A DNA stretch of 31,502 nucleotides from an uncultured Bacteroides sp. (GTDB lineage: Bacteria > Bacteroidota > Bacteroidia > Bacteroidales > Bacteroidaceae), in NCBI GenBank assembly GCA_902388495.1, contig CABMPP010000039.1:1-31502 (forward strand), written 5' to 3'. The notes beneath the pieces are model-generated. The model did no database searches. It was given only the letters and a program-made list of their open reading frames with translations, and was not told where the DNA came from. Below, piece by piece: positions 7,241 to 17,118 of this stretch. Position numbers and translations under genes: made by a program. Each line of letters starts with the position of its first letter. Positions within the stretch are counted from its first letter, which is position 1.

Positions 7241-8290
7241 ATGAGAACAAAAGTACATCCCATTTTATTATCCGGCATTGTTTTCCTGCTTTATGCATGC
7301 AGCGGAAAAGATGTAAGAAGAGAACAAAACCTGCTGGTTCGTACGGCCGATGCTTCTACACTCTCCAGCAAAGATAGCAGAGAATTCCCTTTTATCGCCC
7401 AACCTTTCCGCACTTCTGAACTATCATTCAGAGTAAGCGGCCCCATAAACCATCTGGACGTCTATGCAGGAAATCAATGCAAACAAGGCACAATTATCGC
7501 CAAAATAGATCCACGTGACTTCCAAATCCGTAAAGAACGTGCCGAGGCCGTGTATCAGCAGGCAAAGGCAGAATTCGAACGCATCCGAGTATTATACCAG
7601 AAAGAGAATATCTCAGCCAGCACCTACGAAAAAGCAAAAGCCGATTATGCCTCTGCGAAAACAGCTTTCAAAACAGCTGCCTATGAATTGGAAGATACTC
7701 GCCTGACAGCTCCGTTCACCGGATATGTAGGTGAGGTATATATAGAGAAATATCAGGATGTTAAAGCTACTCAACCCGTTCTTTCATTCATTGATATACA
7801 TCAACTCAAAATAGAAATCTATGTTACACAAGATATTGCCTACGCTGCACAAAAGATGGATAGCATGCAGGTATACTTCGATGCCATGCCCCACAAAACA
7901 TTCAAAGCACACATTGCCGAAGTATCCAAAGGAACTACTCAAAACAATCTTTCCTATCTTCTGACAGCCTTTCTTCCCAATAAAGACGGTGACCTCCTGG
8001 CGGGTATGTCCGGCAAAGCGGTATTGGACATTCCGCAGGCAGAGCGTTCGTCCGGGGTCTGCATCCCCCAGGCAGCGCTCTGTCACCGTCCTTCGGAAGG
8101 GGACTATGTGTGGGCAGTCCATCCCCTGACAAAAGACGTTAGTCTCAGAAAGGTTGAGATAAAAAAACTGTTACCGGACGGCTATGTCCAAATCAGCCGG
8201 GGGTTGAAAGCCGGTGAGACAGTAGCTGTCAGCAGTCTCCGTTTCCTCTCGGACGGAATGAAAGTAACCACCATCTCTAAGACTGAATAA
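7241..8290 (+). CDS. RND efflux periplasmic adaptor (membrane fusion) lipoprotein
   Basis: The 349-residue protein has a lipoprotein signal peptide (FLLYAC, Cys20), as in AcrA-type adaptors. Residues about 60-90 start the barrel-sandwich hybrid (lipoyl-like) domain, and 90-150 form an alpha-helical hairpin (ERAEAVYQQAKAEFERI ... ASTYEKAKADYASAKTAF). The second half of the lipoyl domain follows (LTAPFTGYVGEVYIEKYQDV), then beta-barrel and membrane-proximal domains. It links the inner-membrane permease to the TolC-like channel. It is first in an operon with those two genes, with gaps of only 2 bp. Substrate cannot be read from the sequence. Confidence 0.94.
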   Translation: MRTKVHPILLSGIVFLLYACSGKDVRREQNLLVRTADASTLSSKDSREFPFIAQPFRTSELSFRVSGPINHLDVYAGNQCKQGTIIAKIDPRDFQIRKERAEAVYQQAKAEFERIRVLYQKENISASTYEKAKADYASAKTAFKTAAYELEDTRLTAPFTGYVGEVYIEKYQDVKATQPVLSFIDIHQLKIEIYVTQDIAYAAQKMDSMQVYFDAMPHKTFKAHIAEVSKGTTQNNLSYLLTAFLPNKDGDLLAGMSGKAVLDIPQAERSSGVCIPQAALCHRPSEGDYVWAVHPLTKDVSLRKVEIKKLLPDGYVQISRGLKAGETVAVSSLRFLSDGMKVTTISKTE

Positions 8291-8292
8291 TC

Positions 8293-11200
8293 ATGAAACT
8301 GGTAAAATACTTTTTGCAGAAGAAAGCAGTCACCCTGTTACTGTTGGCATTGGTATTGGCAGGAGGTCTGCTTGCCTATGCTAAAATGGGCAAACTGGAA
8401 GATGCTCCCTTCACTATCAAGCAAGCGCTGGTACTGACTCCTTATCCGGGTGCATCTCCCTCGGAAGTACAAGCACAAGTCACCGATATATTGGAAGAAT
8501 CTATCCAAGCACTCGGAGAGCTCTATTATCTGAAAACAGAAAATCGTGCAGGGCTATCCAAAATCACCGTTTATGTGAAGAAAGAAACCCGCGCCGACGA
8601 AATGCAGCAGCTTTGGGACAAACTACGCCGTAAAGTGAATGATGTACAAGGCAAGTTGCCTGCCGGAGCCGGACCGTCAGTAGTTAATGATGACTTCGGC
8701 GATGTGCTGGGAGTATTCTACGGTCTGACCGGCAAGGGCCATACATACCGCGAATTGGAAGACGAAGCCAAGCTCATCAAAAACGAACTGCTCAAAGTAA
8801 AAGACGTGGCCAAGGTAGAAATATATGGAGTCCGTACTCCTACCATCGACATATCCGTCAGCCCTTCCGTCATGGCACGCAGCGGCATCACAACAGCCGA
8901 CATAGCCCATGCGTTCGACGCACAGAACACAGTGGTAGATGCTGGAGGAATAGATGTCGGAATCAACCGTATCCGCATAGAGTCTACAGGCAATTTCTAT
9001 TCACTGGACGACATCCGCAACCTAACCATCGTATCGCGTAGCGGTGAGCATTTCCGCCTGGCAGACATAGCCCAGATTGAAGAGAGCTACCAAACACCCG
9101 CCACCAACCTGATGCGCATCAACGGGCAAGAAGCTGTAGGCATCGCCATCTCTACCGTCCCCACCGGCAATGTAGTGAATATGGCAGAAGCCGTAAAACA
9201 AAGAGTAGACGAACTGGCAGAAACCATGCCGCAAGGGTTCGAACTAATCTCTGTTTACGATCAAGGGTATGAGTCGGCAGTAGCCAACCAAGGCTTCATC
9301 CTGAACTTGATAATCTCTGTACTCACCGTGGTAGCCATCCTGCTCTTCTTTATCGGCTTCAAGAACGGACTGCTCATCGGCAGTGGTTTGGTATTCTCTA
9401 TCTTTGCCACTCTCATTGTCATGCTTGCCACAAACATCGCATTACAACGAATGTCGTTGGCGGCCATCATTATAGCAATGGGAATGTTGGTAGACAATGC
9501 CATCGTGGTATCTGACTCCGTACTCGTAAACATGCAGCGCGGCATGCGCAAGCGCGTAGCTATCATGCGCGCATGTTCTTCCACCGCCTTACCTCTACTG
9601 GCAGCTACGGTTATCGCTATCCTCACATTCTTGCCTATCTATTATTCACCGCACATTACAGGAGAGCTACTGTCCTCGCTGGTAATCGTTATCGGCGTAT
9701 CACTCATGTTCAGTTGGGTGTTTGCCTTGACACAAACGCCCTTCTTTATCCAGGAGTTTGTGCGTCGACCAAGGCCGGAAGAATTGTCTGCGGATTTATT
9801 CAAAGGAAAGTACTACAACCTTTTCCGCACCTCTCTGCACCGGGTCATCAGATACCGTTATATGACAATAGGCTGCATGGTATTGCTATTGGTACTCTCG
9901 GCATGGAGTTTTAGGTTTATACCGAAGGTCTTCGTTCCCTCCCTCGACAAACAATACTTTACACTGGATATATGGCTGCCCGAAGGAAGCAACATCAACG
10001 AAACCGATAAACTGGCAAACGAAATAGCCGGTTACATCGAACTACAAGATGAAACTGAAATGGTTTCTGCTTATATCGGCCGTACGCCGCCACGTTACTA
10101 TTTAGCAAACGTATCATTCGGTCCGCAAAGTAACTATGCACAACTCATCGTGAAATGCCACACAGGCAAAGACTCCCGCCGACTGAATGCCTTGTTGCAA
10201 GACTCCATCAGGTTGAAGTTTCCTGAGCCGCTTATCAAAGTGAATAAGTTCGAGTTAAGTCCACTCACAGAAGCTGTTATCGAAGCCCGCTTCCTCGGTC
10301 CCGATCCGGCAGTATTGGATTCACTTACTGGCGAAGCCATTGAAATCATGCGCCGTAACCCCAAAGTAGCCGATGCACGCAATGAGTGGGGCAATATGTC
10401 GCTGATGCTCCGTCCTGTCTATGATCCCATTAAAGCGGGAGAACTCGGCATAACCAAAGCACAAATGATGCAGTCCGTAAAATCGATTAGTGACGGTACT
10501 CCGATAGGTATCTATCGGGATAACGAGAAGAAAGTGCCCGTCTTGCTGAAGTCCGAAGGCTATGATATCACAGACACGCACTCTTTGGGAAATTTCTACG
10601 TATGGAACGGCGAACGGTCGGCTCCGCTCTCACAAGTCACCAAGTGTATTGAAACTACTTGGGAGTTTCCGCAAATACGCACTTACAACCGCCAGTTATC
10701 TATGGCAGCTATGTGCGGTGTGCAGCCGGGACATACCATGGCAGAAGTGCACAGCGAAATCCGCAAAGAGATAGAAAACATTCAGCTGCCCGAAGGATAT
10801 ACCTTTTTCTGGGATTCCCAGTTCAAAGACCAGCGAGAAGCGATACAGGCCATCACCAAGTACTTCCCATTGGCATTCTTGATGCTGATAGTGATATTGG
10901 TGGCATTGTTCGGCAACTTCCGTCAACCGATAATCATTCTCTGCATACTTCCGCTATCACTTATCGGAGTTGCTATCGGCATGCTGCTTACCGGTTTCGA
11001 TTTCGGATTCTTCCCTATTGCAGGTTGGTTGGGCTTGCTAGGCATGATCATAAAGAATGTAATTGTGCTGATTGATGAAATCAACGTACAACGGCAGAGT
11101 GGCACAGTACCTTACACCGCAGTAATCGAAGCCACTGTTTCCAGAACCCGCCCTGTATTGATGGCAGCCACTACTACCATTTTGGGTATGGTTCCGTTAC

Positions 11201-11325
11201 TGTTCGATATTGCTTTCCGTGGCATGGCGGCTACTATTATCTTCGGACTGACATTTGCAACATTACTGACTTTGTTTGTAACCCCCACCCTCTACGTCTT
11301 ATTCTATAAAGTAAAAACCAAATAA
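8293..11325 (+). CDS. RND family efflux permease
   Basis: This is a full-length permease of 1010 residues with the usual duplicated layout: TM1 near residue 10-30, a large periplasmic loop, TM2-6 from about 333, TM7 near 533-550, a second loop, and TM8-12 to the end. The TM4 proton-relay region reads GMLVDNAIVVSD with D401-N402, where AcrB has two aspartates (D407-D408). The TM10 lysine is kept as K921 (MIIKNVIVLIDE). It should act as a proton-driven trimeric exporter with the adaptor before it and the TolC protein after it. The single Asp suggests a subfamily other than classic AcrB; substrates are unknown. Confidence 0.95.
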   Translation: MKLVKYFLQKKAVTLLLLALVLAGGLLAYAKMGKLEDAPFTIKQALVLTPYPGASPSEVQAQVTDILEESIQALGELYYLKTENRAGLSKITVYVKKETRADEMQQLWDKLRRKVNDVQGKLPAGAGPSVVNDDFGDVLGVFYGLTGKGHTYRELEDEAKLIKNELLKVKDVAKVEIYGVRTPTIDISVSPSVMARSGITTADIAHAFDAQNTVVDAGGIDVGINRIRIESTGNFYSLDDIRNLTIVSRSGEHFRLADIAQIEESYQTPATNLMRINGQEAVGIAISTVPTGNVVNMAEAVKQRVDELAETMPQGFELISVYDQGYESAVANQGFILNLIISVLTVVAILLFFIGFKNGLLIGSGLVFSIFATLIVMLATNIALQRMSLAAIIIAMGMLVDNAIVVSDSVLVNMQRGMRKRVAIMRACSSTALPLLAATVIAILTFLPIYYSPHITGELLSSLVIVIGVSLMFSWVFALTQTPFFIQEFVRRPRPEELSADLFKGKYYNLFRTSLHRVIRYRYMTIGCMVLLLVLSAWSFRFIPKVFVPSLDKQYFTLDIWLPEGSNINETDKLANEIAGYIELQDETEMVSAYIGRTPPRYYLANVSFGPQSNYAQLIVKCHTGKDSRRLNALLQDSIRLKFPEPLIKVNKFELSPLTEAVIEARFLGPDPAVLDSLTGEAIEIMRRNPKVADARNEWGNMSLMLRPVYDPIKAGELGITKAQMMQSVKSISDGTPIGIYRDNEKKVPVLLKSEGYDITDTHSLGNFYVWNGERSAPLSQVTKCIETTWEFPQIRTYNRQLSMAAMCGVQPGHTMAEVHSEIRKEIENIQLPEGYTFFWDSQFKDQREAIQAITKYFPLAFLMLIVILVALFGNFRQPIIILCILPLSLIGVAIGMLLTGFDFGFFPIAGWLGLLGMIIKNVIVLIDEINVQRQSGTVPYTAVIEATVSRTRPVLMAATTTILGMVPLLFDIAFRGMAATIIFGLTFATLLTLFVTPTLYVLFYKVKTK

Positions 11326-11327
11326 GC

Positions 11328-12614
11328 ATGAAAACCTTATATTGCATATTCGCCTTTACATTGTGTGTTCCGTCCGCATTCTCTCAGCAAAGTTCGTTGC
11401 TGGAGAAATACAGGTCCATGGCTTTAGAGTATAACCATGACCTGCATGCGGCGGATAAGAACATCGCTTCCAGCATTGAGCTGGTAAAAGCTGCCCGAGC
11501 AGACCTGAAACCCAAACTGTCCGGTGATGCTAATTTTCAGTACACCGGAAATCCTCTAAAGCTGACTGCCATCCTGCCCCAGGCAGAAGCACCTCTGAAC
11601 TTTGAGGGGCGGAACATGAAATATGGAACATCCTTGACTCTGTTGCAGCCTGTCTACACCGGAGGCAGTATCCTCGAAAACATCCGCATGGCAAAACACC
11701 AGCAGTCTCTGACCATCCACCAGGCCGACCTGCTATTATCATCCGTTTGTTACCAAACTGATATTCAATATTGGAACACCGTGGCTCGTGCCGAACTCAT
11801 GCAAATAGCCACCGATTACCGTAACTCCATCGCTTCACTGACACAAACTATCCGCGAGCGTGTTGACGTAGGACTTGTCGACTCGCAAGACCTGCTTATG
11901 GCAGAAGTTAAATTGAACGAAGCAGAATACCAGTTGCTCCAAGCTCAAAGTAACTTCGACACCGGACGCATGGCACTCAATTCTCTGATTGGAGCAGACT
12001 TAAAAGCCGATACGCAGGTCGATGATACAATTCCTTCCGTAATTCTTCCCGATAGTTTGTTGCTATCCGACGGTGCCTCCCGCCCTGAACTGATGATAGC
12101 ACAAGACCAGATAAAAATAGCCGAAACCAATTCCCGTCTGATCAACACCAAATATAAGCCACAACTATATATTGGTATAGACGGTAGTTACTCTTCTCCC
12201 GGCTATGACTTCCGCAGTGATCTCGACCCCAACTATGCCATATATGCCAAACTATCCGTACCCATTTTTGAATGGGGGAAACGGCGGAAAGAGAAACGTG
12301 CTTCTACCTGGAAGACGGGTATGGCCAACGACCATCTGAACAAAGTGACCGATGAGATAAACCTGGAAGTGCAGACAGCGCAAACATCCTTGATACAAGC
12401 CATCCGGCAAGTCAGTCTGACAAGCAATTCCCTGAAAAAGGCTTGCGAAAACGAGCAGAAGGCGCTTGAGCGCTACGTCGAAGGAAAGGTATCTGTTGTC
12501 GAAGTCATCGAAGCCCAGAATTATCGGCAGAATTCACAAATAAATCATGTACAAGCCAAAGCATCGGCACAAGGTTACTATTCAGCCCTAATTAAAGCCT
12601 TGCATAAGTATTAG
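11328..12614 (+). CDS. TolC-family outer-membrane efflux channel
   Basis: The 428-residue protein has a type I signal peptide, probably cleaved after CVPSAFS near residue 19. Two long heptad-rich helical repeats of the OEP family follow, the first around residues 25-215 (SLLEKYRSMALEYNHDL; DSQDLLMAEVKLNEAEYQLL), and the second from about 245 to the end (RPELMIAQDQIKIAETNS; YVEGKVSVVEVIEAQNYRQ). It provides the outer-membrane exit duct for the RND pump encoded immediately upstream, 2 bp away. The kinase gene begins 28 bp after its stop. Confidence 0.93.
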   Translation: MKTLYCIFAFTLCVPSAFSQQSSLLEKYRSMALEYNHDLHAADKNIASSIELVKAARADLKPKLSGDANFQYTGNPLKLTAILPQAEAPLNFEGRNMKYGTSLTLLQPVYTGGSILENIRMAKHQQSLTIHQADLLLSSVCYQTDIQYWNTVARAELMQIATDYRNSIASLTQTIRERVDVGLVDSQDLLMAEVKLNEAEYQLLQAQSNFDTGRMALNSLIGADLKADTQVDDTIPSVILPDSLLLSDGASRPELMIAQDQIKIAETNSRLINTKYKPQLYIGIDGSYSSPGYDFRSDLDPNYAIYAKLSVPIFEWGKRRKEKRASTWKTGMANDHLNKVTDEINLEVQTAQTSLIQAIRQVSLTSNSLKKACENEQKALERYVEGKVSVVEVIEAQNYRQNSQINHVQAKASAQGYYSALIKALHKY

Positions 12615-12629
12615 ATAAGAATTTATTAA

Positions 12630-12637
12630 TAACTTTG
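12630..12637 (+). promoter_or_regulatory. -7 box just before the LytS-type kinase
   Basis: TAACTTTG matches TAnnTTTG and ends only 5 bp before the kinase ATG. If used, transcription would begin at or next to the start codon, giving a nearly leaderless mRNA. The -33 box is not convincing, so the kinase may instead depend on read-through from the efflux operon. Confidence 0.4.
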
Positions 12638-12642
12638 CCCTC

Positions 12643-13671
12643 ATGAAATGGAACAACCTGATATACATTCTGCTATTCTCCGGGATAGGTGCATTCTCCT
12701 ACCTATTGTTGGTAAACTCTGCCGACCGGATTTCCATAGCTGATAAACTTTATTCCGGTGGAGCATTCATATTCTTTATACTGGCTTTCAATGTATTGGG
12801 ATATTCCACTTTACGTATCAGCTCATGGATTAACACGCAATATACCGTCAACATACGTTCCCGATGGAAGATACCTACCATTTACATTACCGTGATGCTA
12901 TTGTATCTTCTGCTGAATTATAGCCTGATGGCCTTTGCAAAAATATTGGCAGGAGCATCCCATCCCTTCACCATAGTCCAAAGCAGCGGCTGGCAGGTAC
13001 TTATCGGCGTATGGCTTGTAGAATTAGTTATTTTAGGATTGCTGCTTGCCAACCGCTCCATGCTGAACGCCTTGAAACTACAGAAAAAGACAGCAAAGCT
13101 ACAAGCAGAAAACGATACAGCCCGCTATACAGCGTTGCAAAACCAACTCAATCCGCATTTCCTGTTCAACAGCCTCAACACTCTGATTGCCGAGATTGAG
13201 TATAATCCGGAGAATGCCGTAAGTTTCACCAAACATTTATCCAGCGTTTACCGATATGTACTGCAAAGCCAACATAAAACATTAGTTACTCTAAACGAAG
13301 AGTTGGAATTTACCCGTTCATACCTTTTTCTGCACGAAGTACGTTTGGGTAACTGTCTAAACTGTAAATGCCACATTCCGGCTGATGACATGGAGTGCCA
13401 ATTGCCACCGCTTACCCTACAACTGTTAGTCGAGAATGTCATTAAGCACAACTCTATCACCCAAAGCAAGCCAATGACCATCACCATACTAATAGAAAAT
13501 GAGTATCTGGTAATAAGCAATCCCGTACATCCTAAGAAGGGTGTTTCTTCCTCCGGGGTCGGTTTGCAGAATCTTGCCAAACGTTGCATGCTGATGTCCG
13601 GCAAAAACATAATCATCGAGCCTCCGCTCGACAATCTATTTACCGTAAAAGTCCCGTTGCTATATGAATAA
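12643..13671 (+). CDS. LytS/YpdA-type sensor histidine kinase
   Basis: The 342-residue membrane kinase has four hydrophobic segments at about residues 6-26, 38-60, 77-97 and 117-138, with short outside loops and no large sensor domain. The His_kinase (PF06580) motif NQLNPHFLFNSLNTL gives phospho-acceptor H172. The ATP-binding part has the N-box LLVENVIKHN and the G-box GVGLQNLAKR. It should phosphorylate the LytTR regulator whose gene overlaps its 3' end by 8 bp. Its position straight after an RND efflux operon suggests control of that pump, perhaps in response to membrane stress; the signal is unknown. Confidence 0.93.
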   Translation: MKWNNLIYILLFSGIGAFSYLLLVNSADRISIADKLYSGGAFIFFILAFNVLGYSTLRISSWINTQYTVNIRSRWKIPTIYITVMLLYLLLNYSLMAFAKILAGASHPFTIVQSSGWQVLIGVWLVELVILGLLLANRSMLNALKLQKKTAKLQAENDTARYTALQNQLNPHFLFNSLNTLIAEIEYNPENAVSFTKHLSSVYRYVLQSQHKTLVTLNEELEFTRSYLFLHEVRLGNCLNCKCHIPADDMECQLPPLTLQLLVENVIKHNSITQSKPMTITILIENEYLVISNPVHPKKGVSSSGVGLQNLAKRCMLMSGKNIIIEPPLDNLFTVKVPLLYE

Positions 13672-14437
13672 ACAAAATGTAGTGATCATCGAAGATGAAG
13701 TGCCGGCTGCCCGCTTGCTGCATTCTATGGTTTCACGTATCCGACCGGAATGGACTATCACTGTTCTGCCGGGTAGTGTAGACGACTCTATTGCCTGGTT
13801 TGAGTCTCATCCGCATCCCGACCTTATTTTTTTGGATATACAATTAGCAGACGGTAATTCATTCGATTTCCTGTCTGCAGCACACCCCTCTTCCGCCATC
13901 ATCTTCACTACCGCCTACGACCAATACGCAGTCCGTGCTTTTACAGTCAACAGTATCGACTACATCCTGAAACCTGTGGACGAACAGCGACTATCGGATG
14001 CCATTACAAAATATGAAGCGTTGCGAAGCAACCACCGCTCTATGCCGGATGACTATTTGAACACACTGCTCAATGCACTGCAACCCCGTGACAAGCAATA
14101 TCGTACCCGCTTCCTTATTTCAGGAGTAGATAGCTTCTGGTCCCTCCAAGTGGGCGATATAGCTTATTTCTATTCAGAAAATAAGGTCACTTTTGCCGTT
14201 ACCCGTATTGGTCAGGAACATATCATTAACCTCTCTCTGAGTAAGTTGATGGAACAACTCGACCCCGACCTTTTTTTCCGTGCCAATCGACAAGTCATCC
14301 TCTGCATCACCGCCATAGACCATGCCGAACCATATTTCAACGGTAAAATCACCGTCACTGTACGCCCGCCATATAAAAGCAAGATTACAATCAGTGAAGA
14401 AAAACTATCTGCGTTCAAACAATGGCTTAATTTCTAA
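13664..14437 (+). CDS. LytTR-family response regulator
   Basis: The protein is 257 residues. The receiver domain (about 1-120) has the acidic pair in IIEDE, phospho-acceptor D58 (LIFLDIQLADG), the conserved Thr (IIFTTAYDQYA) and Lys (DYILKPVDEQR). The LytTR DNA-binding domain covers about 150-257 (GDIAYFYSENKVTF; FFRANRQVILCI). These regulators bind pairs of short direct repeats. The gene overlaps the kinase gene by 8 bp, so the two are translated together. A likely target is the upstream efflux operon, by neighbourhood only; I could not identify a clear LytTR direct-repeat site there. Confidence 0.94.
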   Translation: MNKQNVVIIEDEVPAARLLHSMVSRIRPEWTITVLPGSVDDSIAWFESHPHPDLIFLDIQLADGNSFDFLSAAHPSSAIIFTTAYDQYAVRAFTVNSIDYILKPVDEQRLSDAITKYEALRSNHRSMPDDYLNTLLNALQPRDKQYRTRFLISGVDSFWSLQVGDIAYFYSENKVTFAVTRIGQEHIINLSLSKLMEQLDPDLFFRANRQVILCITAIDHAEPYFNGKITVTVRPPYKSKITISEEKLSAFKQWLNF

Positions 14438-14443
14438 CTGATA

Positions 14444-14485
14444 GTGCATTCTACGTTTTTACTTGCGTAGAAACATAGAATGCAC
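14444..14485. terminator. Bidirectional terminator hairpin
   Basis: GTGCATTCTA (14444-14453) and TAGAATGCAC (14476-14485) form a perfect 10-bp stem between two converging genes, the LytTR regulator and the beta-mannosidase. A nested pairing (CTACG with CGTAG) competes for the inner part. The flanks are only moderately T/A-rich, so it is a weak terminator in either direction. Confidence 0.65.
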
Positions 14486-14495
14486 ATCCTTATAA

Positions 14496-17072
14496 TCAAA
14501 ATTCATTATTCAGACAAGTCAGTTTCAGCGTCTTATTGAATTCCTCAGCAGGCAGTTGAGTCATAACCTGCACCTTCACATGGCCATTTGGCTGAATATC
14601 AAAGTAATTATCGCTATACACACTTTCGTTATCCGCAATGGATAAGAATACGGCACGGGCAAATCTATCAGCAGCAACCGTTACCTCGTATCCACCTTCG
14701 ATGGGATGAACCTCGGTAGTCAAGTTGACCTTCGGATAGTTCATTTCCTTCTGCTTGCCCAGGTAATAGTTATTAGTGTATGTCTTACCGGATTTATCGG
14801 CATAGACTACACGAACATACACCTCGCTCTTTTTCGTATCTTTCAGTACTTCGGCCAGCGGAGCAGAGAAGCAGACACGGCTGTCATTGGCGGGAATGCT
14901 GACAGACTTATTCCAATCGTGCACCACCGTTCCGTCGAAGTGGCAGACTTGCAGTTGCAGTTTGCCGGAAGTCCCCTTCATACGGTCGGAAACTGCATAC
15001 ACCTTCAAATCATCTCCTTCCAATATAGGAGATATCAGGATGTCCTCAAAAGCCTTGCGGGCATAATAATGCTGTGCTTTCCACCGTCCGTAATAATCGC
15101 GGCTTGCCCAGGAGGCCACCGGCCAACAGTCATTGTGCTGCCAGAAGAGTGTTCCCATATTATACGGCATCTGGCGGCGGTGCGATTCGATAGCCGTCTT
15201 GATGGCATCGCCCTGCAATACATGGTTCATATAGAGGAACGACTGGAAATTGCGCGGCGTCTTATACTCATTGAGCAGATAAGTCTCAATCAGTCCGTTG
15301 GCATGCTCGCCACCACGCTGGTGAGACATCATGACTTCCGAACGGATATCCCAGTCTTCGGGATCGGGAGCATAGCGCTTCACCGATTCAAATTCCGGGA
15401 AAGACTGGAAGCCATATTCGCTGAAGAAGCGGGACTTCTCCTTGTCATAATCGGAAATGGGCACTTTACCATGCCAAACGTCCCAGTAATGGCGGTCGCC
15501 ATCGGTAGTACCGGACATCTCGCCTTCGAAGGCAAACGGAGAAGAAGGCCAGTAGAATGTTTCGGGAGCATATTCTTTCACTACCTCGGGCAGGGTGACG
15601 TGGTACTGTTGCAGATACTGCGCCCAGATTTTGTCGGCGTATGCTTTGTTCTGCTTTTCTATTCCCGCTTTCCAGCCCCAGCCCAGCCAAGCATCGTGGC
15701 ACTCGTTGTTGCCACACCACAAAGCGATGCAGGCATGGTTGCGCAGGCGTTTTACATTGTCAATGGCTTCCTGACGAATGTTCTCCAACAGTGCGCCTTC
15801 GGCGGGATACATGCTACAAGCAAACATAAAGTCTTGCCAGATCATAATGCCGTGCTCGTCGCATAAGTCATAGAAGAGATCGTTCTCATAAATACCTCCA
15901 CCCCATATACGAAGCATATTCATATTGACATCGGATGCAGCAAGAATCGTCTTCTTATAGATTTCGGGAGTGACACGCGGCAAGAAGTTATCGCACGGAA
16001 TGTAATTGGCGCCTTTGGCAAATACTGGGCGTCCGTTCAGCTCTATATAAAAGGTGTGTCCGTCCTTATCAGGTTGGTGGATGACTTTCAGGGAACGAAT
16101 GCCTACTTTCTCGGTTTTTGAGTCCAGGAGTTCTTTATTGGCGGTAACGTCCGTACGGAAACGGTAAAGATGAGGTTCTCCCAGCCCGTTGCTCCACCAG
16201 AGTTTAGGCTTGTTGAGGGTGAAGTCTACGGTAATCTGGTTTATTCCTTTCTTCAGATCGGTCTGCTGCTTGCCAAGTACCTTGCCGGTAACCTCATCGG
16301 TGATGGTGACAATAGCACCGCTTATGTCCTTGTCGGCATTCAGTTCCACATGGCCGGCAATCACTGCTTTGCTTGCACTCACCTGTTTCTGTTCGATAAA
16401 CACGTCATCGATGCGCGAATCACTCCAAGCACGGAGATATACGGGACGCCAGATGCCGGAAGTAACCAGGCGCGGTCCCCAGTCCCAACCATAATGATAG
16501 CCTGCCTTACGGGCAAATACACTGATCTTCTTATCGAGTAGTCCGCCATTCTCCGACTGGTCATTGGATGCCGGATAGTGGTAAGGCAGCGCATCCCATT
16601 TAGGTGCATCGATCTTCACCGGTGAGTGGAAATAGACTTTCAGCACATTGTCCCCTTCCTTTATATATTGCTTGACGGGAACAGACCAACGGCGGAACAT
16701 ATTGTCTGCTTTCAGTATGCATTCTTCATTCAGATAGACATCGGCATAGGTGTCGAGTCCTTCGAATACCAAATCCAGATTCTCCTTCTGCTTCATGTCG
16801 GCAGTCAGCGTGAAGTGGGTTTCATAAATCCAGTCTTCCTTGTCAATCCATTGCAACCCACGCTCATTCAGGCGGAAGAAAGGGTCTTCAATGATCTTAT
16901 TTTGCAATAAGTCGGTGTGAACTACTCCCGGTACGGTGGCCGGATACCAATTCGTCAGTCGTGCCTGTTTGAATTTCCATCCTTCATGAAGATTCTTCAC
17001 CAATGGAACCGAGGCAAGTAAAGTGCTGCCCGACAATAGCCCGACAGCAACAATAGCTGTTCTTAATTTCAT
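14496..17072 (-). CDS. Secreted beta-mannosidase, GH family 2
   Basis: The 858-residue protein opens with a type I signal peptide (MKLRTAIVAVGLLSGSTLLA), so it acts in the periplasm or outside. An N-terminal jelly-roll domain and an Ig-like domain precede a TIM barrel. The GH2 acid/base is E457 in WCGNNECHDAW and the nucleophile E552 in FFSEYGFQS; the spacing is close to that of the characterised Bacteroides thetaiotaomicron BtMan2A. It should release terminal beta-1,4-mannose from manno-oligosaccharides or N-glycan cores. No SusC/SusD or other glycoside hydrolase lies beside it. An in-frame ATG at 17087 would add five residues; the start at 17072 gives the better signal peptide. Confidence 0.93.
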   Translation of the reverse strand: MKLRTAIVAVGLLSGSTLLASVPLVKNLHEGWKFKQARLTNWYPATVPGVVHTDLLQNKIIEDPFFRLNERGLQWIDKEDWIYETHFTLTADMKQKENLDLVFEGLDTYADVYLNEECILKADNMFRRWSVPVKQYIKEGDNVLKVYFHSPVKIDAPKWDALPYHYPASNDQSENGGLLDKKISVFARKAGYHYGWDWGPRLVTSGIWRPVYLRAWSDSRIDDVFIEQKQVSASKAVIAGHVELNADKDISGAIVTITDEVTGKVLGKQQTDLKKGINQITVDFTLNKPKLWWSNGLGEPHLYRFRTDVTANKELLDSKTEKVGIRSLKVIHQPDKDGHTFYIELNGRPVFAKGANYIPCDNFLPRVTPEIYKKTILAASDVNMNMLRIWGGGIYENDLFYDLCDEHGIMIWQDFMFACSMYPAEGALLENIRQEAIDNVKRLRNHACIALWCGNNECHDAWLGWGWKAGIEKQNKAYADKIWAQYLQQYHVTLPEVVKEYAPETFYWPSSPFAFEGEMSGTTDGDRHYWDVWHGKVPISDYDKEKSRFFSEYGFQSFPEFESVKRYAPDPEDWDIRSEVMMSHQRGGEHANGLIETYLLNEYKTPRNFQSFLYMNHVLQGDAIKTAIESHRRQMPYNMGTLFWQHNDCWPVASWASRDYYGRWKAQHYYARKAFEDILISPILEGDDLKVYAVSDRMKGTSGKLQLQVCHFDGTVVHDWNKSVSIPANDSRVCFSAPLAEVLKDTKKSEVYVRVVYADKSGKTYTNNYYLGKQKEMNYPKVNLTTEVHPIEGGYEVTVAADRFARAVFLSIADNESVYSDNYFDIQPNGHVKVQVMTQLPAEEFNKTLKLTCLNNEF

Positions 17073-17118
17073 AATTATGTGTCTCATAGTTACTCGTATT
17101 TTTGAAGTTTTACAAAGG

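Noticed and set aside
14706..15866. 386-codon frame antisense to the beta-mannosidase
   Set aside because: A shadow frame; the catalytic motifs and signal peptide are on the opposite strand.
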